A stretch of 6,108 bases of DNA. Source: Pseudomonadota bacterium (GTDB lineage Bacteria > Pseudomonadota > Alphaproteobacteria > Rhizobiales > Xanthobacteraceae). The position numbers and the translations under genes are program-made. Shown here piece by piece: positions 5,820 through 6,108 of the stretch; position 1 is the first letter of the stretch; every line of letters starts with the position of its first letter. Under the pieces are notes generated by a model. It saw only the letters and a program-made list of their open reading frames with translations. It had not been told where the DNA came from and searched no databases. The stretch spans positions 1 through 6,108 of the forward strand of contig JAEWJH010000020.1 in assembly GCA_023386635.1 (NCBI GenBank). Reading direction: 5' to 3'.

Positions 5820-5858
5820 TTGCTCGAGGATGATTCATCGCGTCGCGAGGATCATGCT
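5820..5858 (-). promoter_or_regulatory. Direct repeat pair upstream of the thioesterase gene (possible operator, weak)
   Basis: On the plus strand CGAGGATGAT (5825-5834) and CGAGGATCAT (5846-5855) match at nine of ten bases, with starts 21 bp apart, about two helical turns. Between and overlapping them is GATGA-T-TCATC (5829-5839), a perfect five-base inverted repeat. The location, just upstream of the thioesterase ribosome binding site and after the permease stop, would suit a regulator site, but short repeats like this can arise by chance. Confidence 0.2.
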
Positions 5859-6108
5859 CTAGGTTCTGCGCCCAACATGCGTCACCGACGGCGCCAGCAC
5901 AATCAGCACCACGCACATTATTCCCATCGGGATGAAGGTCGACTGCGGAATGCCGGTGAAATCCCACACCGCGCCGCAGATCACCGGAATGATGATCGCG
6001 CAGGTGTAGCTGATGGTGAACATCGCGGCGCTGACGCGGTGAACATCCTCCGGCGCCGCCAGCAGGGGCGGCAGCGCCAGCGCGAGGATCAGGATCAATG
6101 CGCAGAAG
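5859..6108 (-). CDS. Major facilitator superfamily permease, C-terminal fragment (5' end outside window)
   Basis: The frame is open from the right edge to a TAG at 5859-5861, giving the last 82 residues of a membrane protein. Three hydrophobic segments are visible: LILILALALPPLLAA at the left end of the peptide, then a helix through AAMFTISYTCAIIIPVICGAVWDFTG, and a final helix through FIPMGIMCVVLIVLAP. The tail is short and basic (HVGRRT). The pattern of a helix, PEDVHRVSAAMFTISY, a Pro-containing helix ending GAVWDFTG, and a last helix is that of helices 10-12 in the CynX/NimT-like branch of MFS permeases, known for cyanate and nitroimidazole export-type proteins. I recognise this by resemblance only; the decisive N-terminal half is missing and the substrate is unknown. 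The gene lies upstream of the thioesterase on the same strand and is probably in an operon with it. Confidence 0.78.
   Translation of the reverse strand, partial: FCALILILALALPPLLAAPEDVHRVSAAMFTISYTCAIIIPVICGAVWDFTGIPQSTFIPMGIMCVVLIVLAPSVTHVGRRT

Noticed and set aside
5207..5833. Plus-strand open frame running from hemE through the thioesterase
   Set aside because: Its sequence is the complement reading of the thioesterase and a shifted hemE tail; the minus-strand thioesterase has conserved catalytic residues.
1..6108. CRISPR array, tRNA or rRNA gene, insertion sequence, phage or toxin-antitoxin genes
   Set aside because: No regular repeat-spacer pattern, RNA gene fold, transposase-like protein or terminal inverted repeats were seen on either strand by eye.

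Overview
The window is GC-rich, tightly packed bacterial DNA. Strong G/C preference at third codon positions, the protein types and a dispersed intergenic palindrome near 4180-4240 all point to an alphaproteobacterium, probably of the order Hyphomicrobiales (Bradyrhizobium/Rhodopseudomonas/Xanthobacteraceae-like). This assignment is inference from family resemblance; no database was searched.

Region 1 (1-4123, plus strand) is one co-directional transcription unit. It holds the 3' end of livF, then complete livM, livG and livH, which overlap one another by 32, 4 and 8 bases. Together these encode the membrane and ATPase parts of a branched-chain amino acid type (HAAT) ABC importer. After gaps of 28 and 32 bases come a 111-residue single-domain cupin and a 320-residue exported Bug/TctC-type solute receptor. 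No LivJ/LivK-type periplasmic binding protein lies in the window; it may be upstream of the left edge. The only receptor gene visible belongs to a different transporter class (tripartite tricarboxylate transporters), and no tctA/tctB genes are visible.

Region 2 (4124-4371) is a 248-base intergenic stretch. It holds a T-run, a Rhizobiales-style palindromic repeat, a weak extended -10 promoter candidate, and a perfect 10-bp hairpin followed by a T-rich tract. The hairpin ends only 9 bases before the hemE start codon.

Region 3 (4372-5397, plus strand) is hemE, uroporphyrinogen decarboxylase of haem biosynthesis. It is complete, has all the key family residues, starts with GTG and lacks a usable Shine-Dalgarno sequence.

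Region 4 (5408-6108, minus strand) converges on hemE with only 10 bases between the stop codons. It contains a complete 132-residue hot-dog thioesterase of the FlK (fluoroacetyl-CoA thioesterase-like) type. Upstream of that on the same strand is the C-terminal end of a major facilitator permease that runs off the right edge. The two are probably co-transcribed, with a 52-base gap carrying a 21-bp-spaced direct repeat.

Overall the window is ordinary accessory-transport plus housekeeping DNA. I found no convincing new system. The points most worth a second look are the hemE leader hairpin, the ABC-permease/Bug-receptor pairing, and the FlK-like thioesterase that lacks the lid phenylalanines linked to fluoroacetyl-CoA selectivity.
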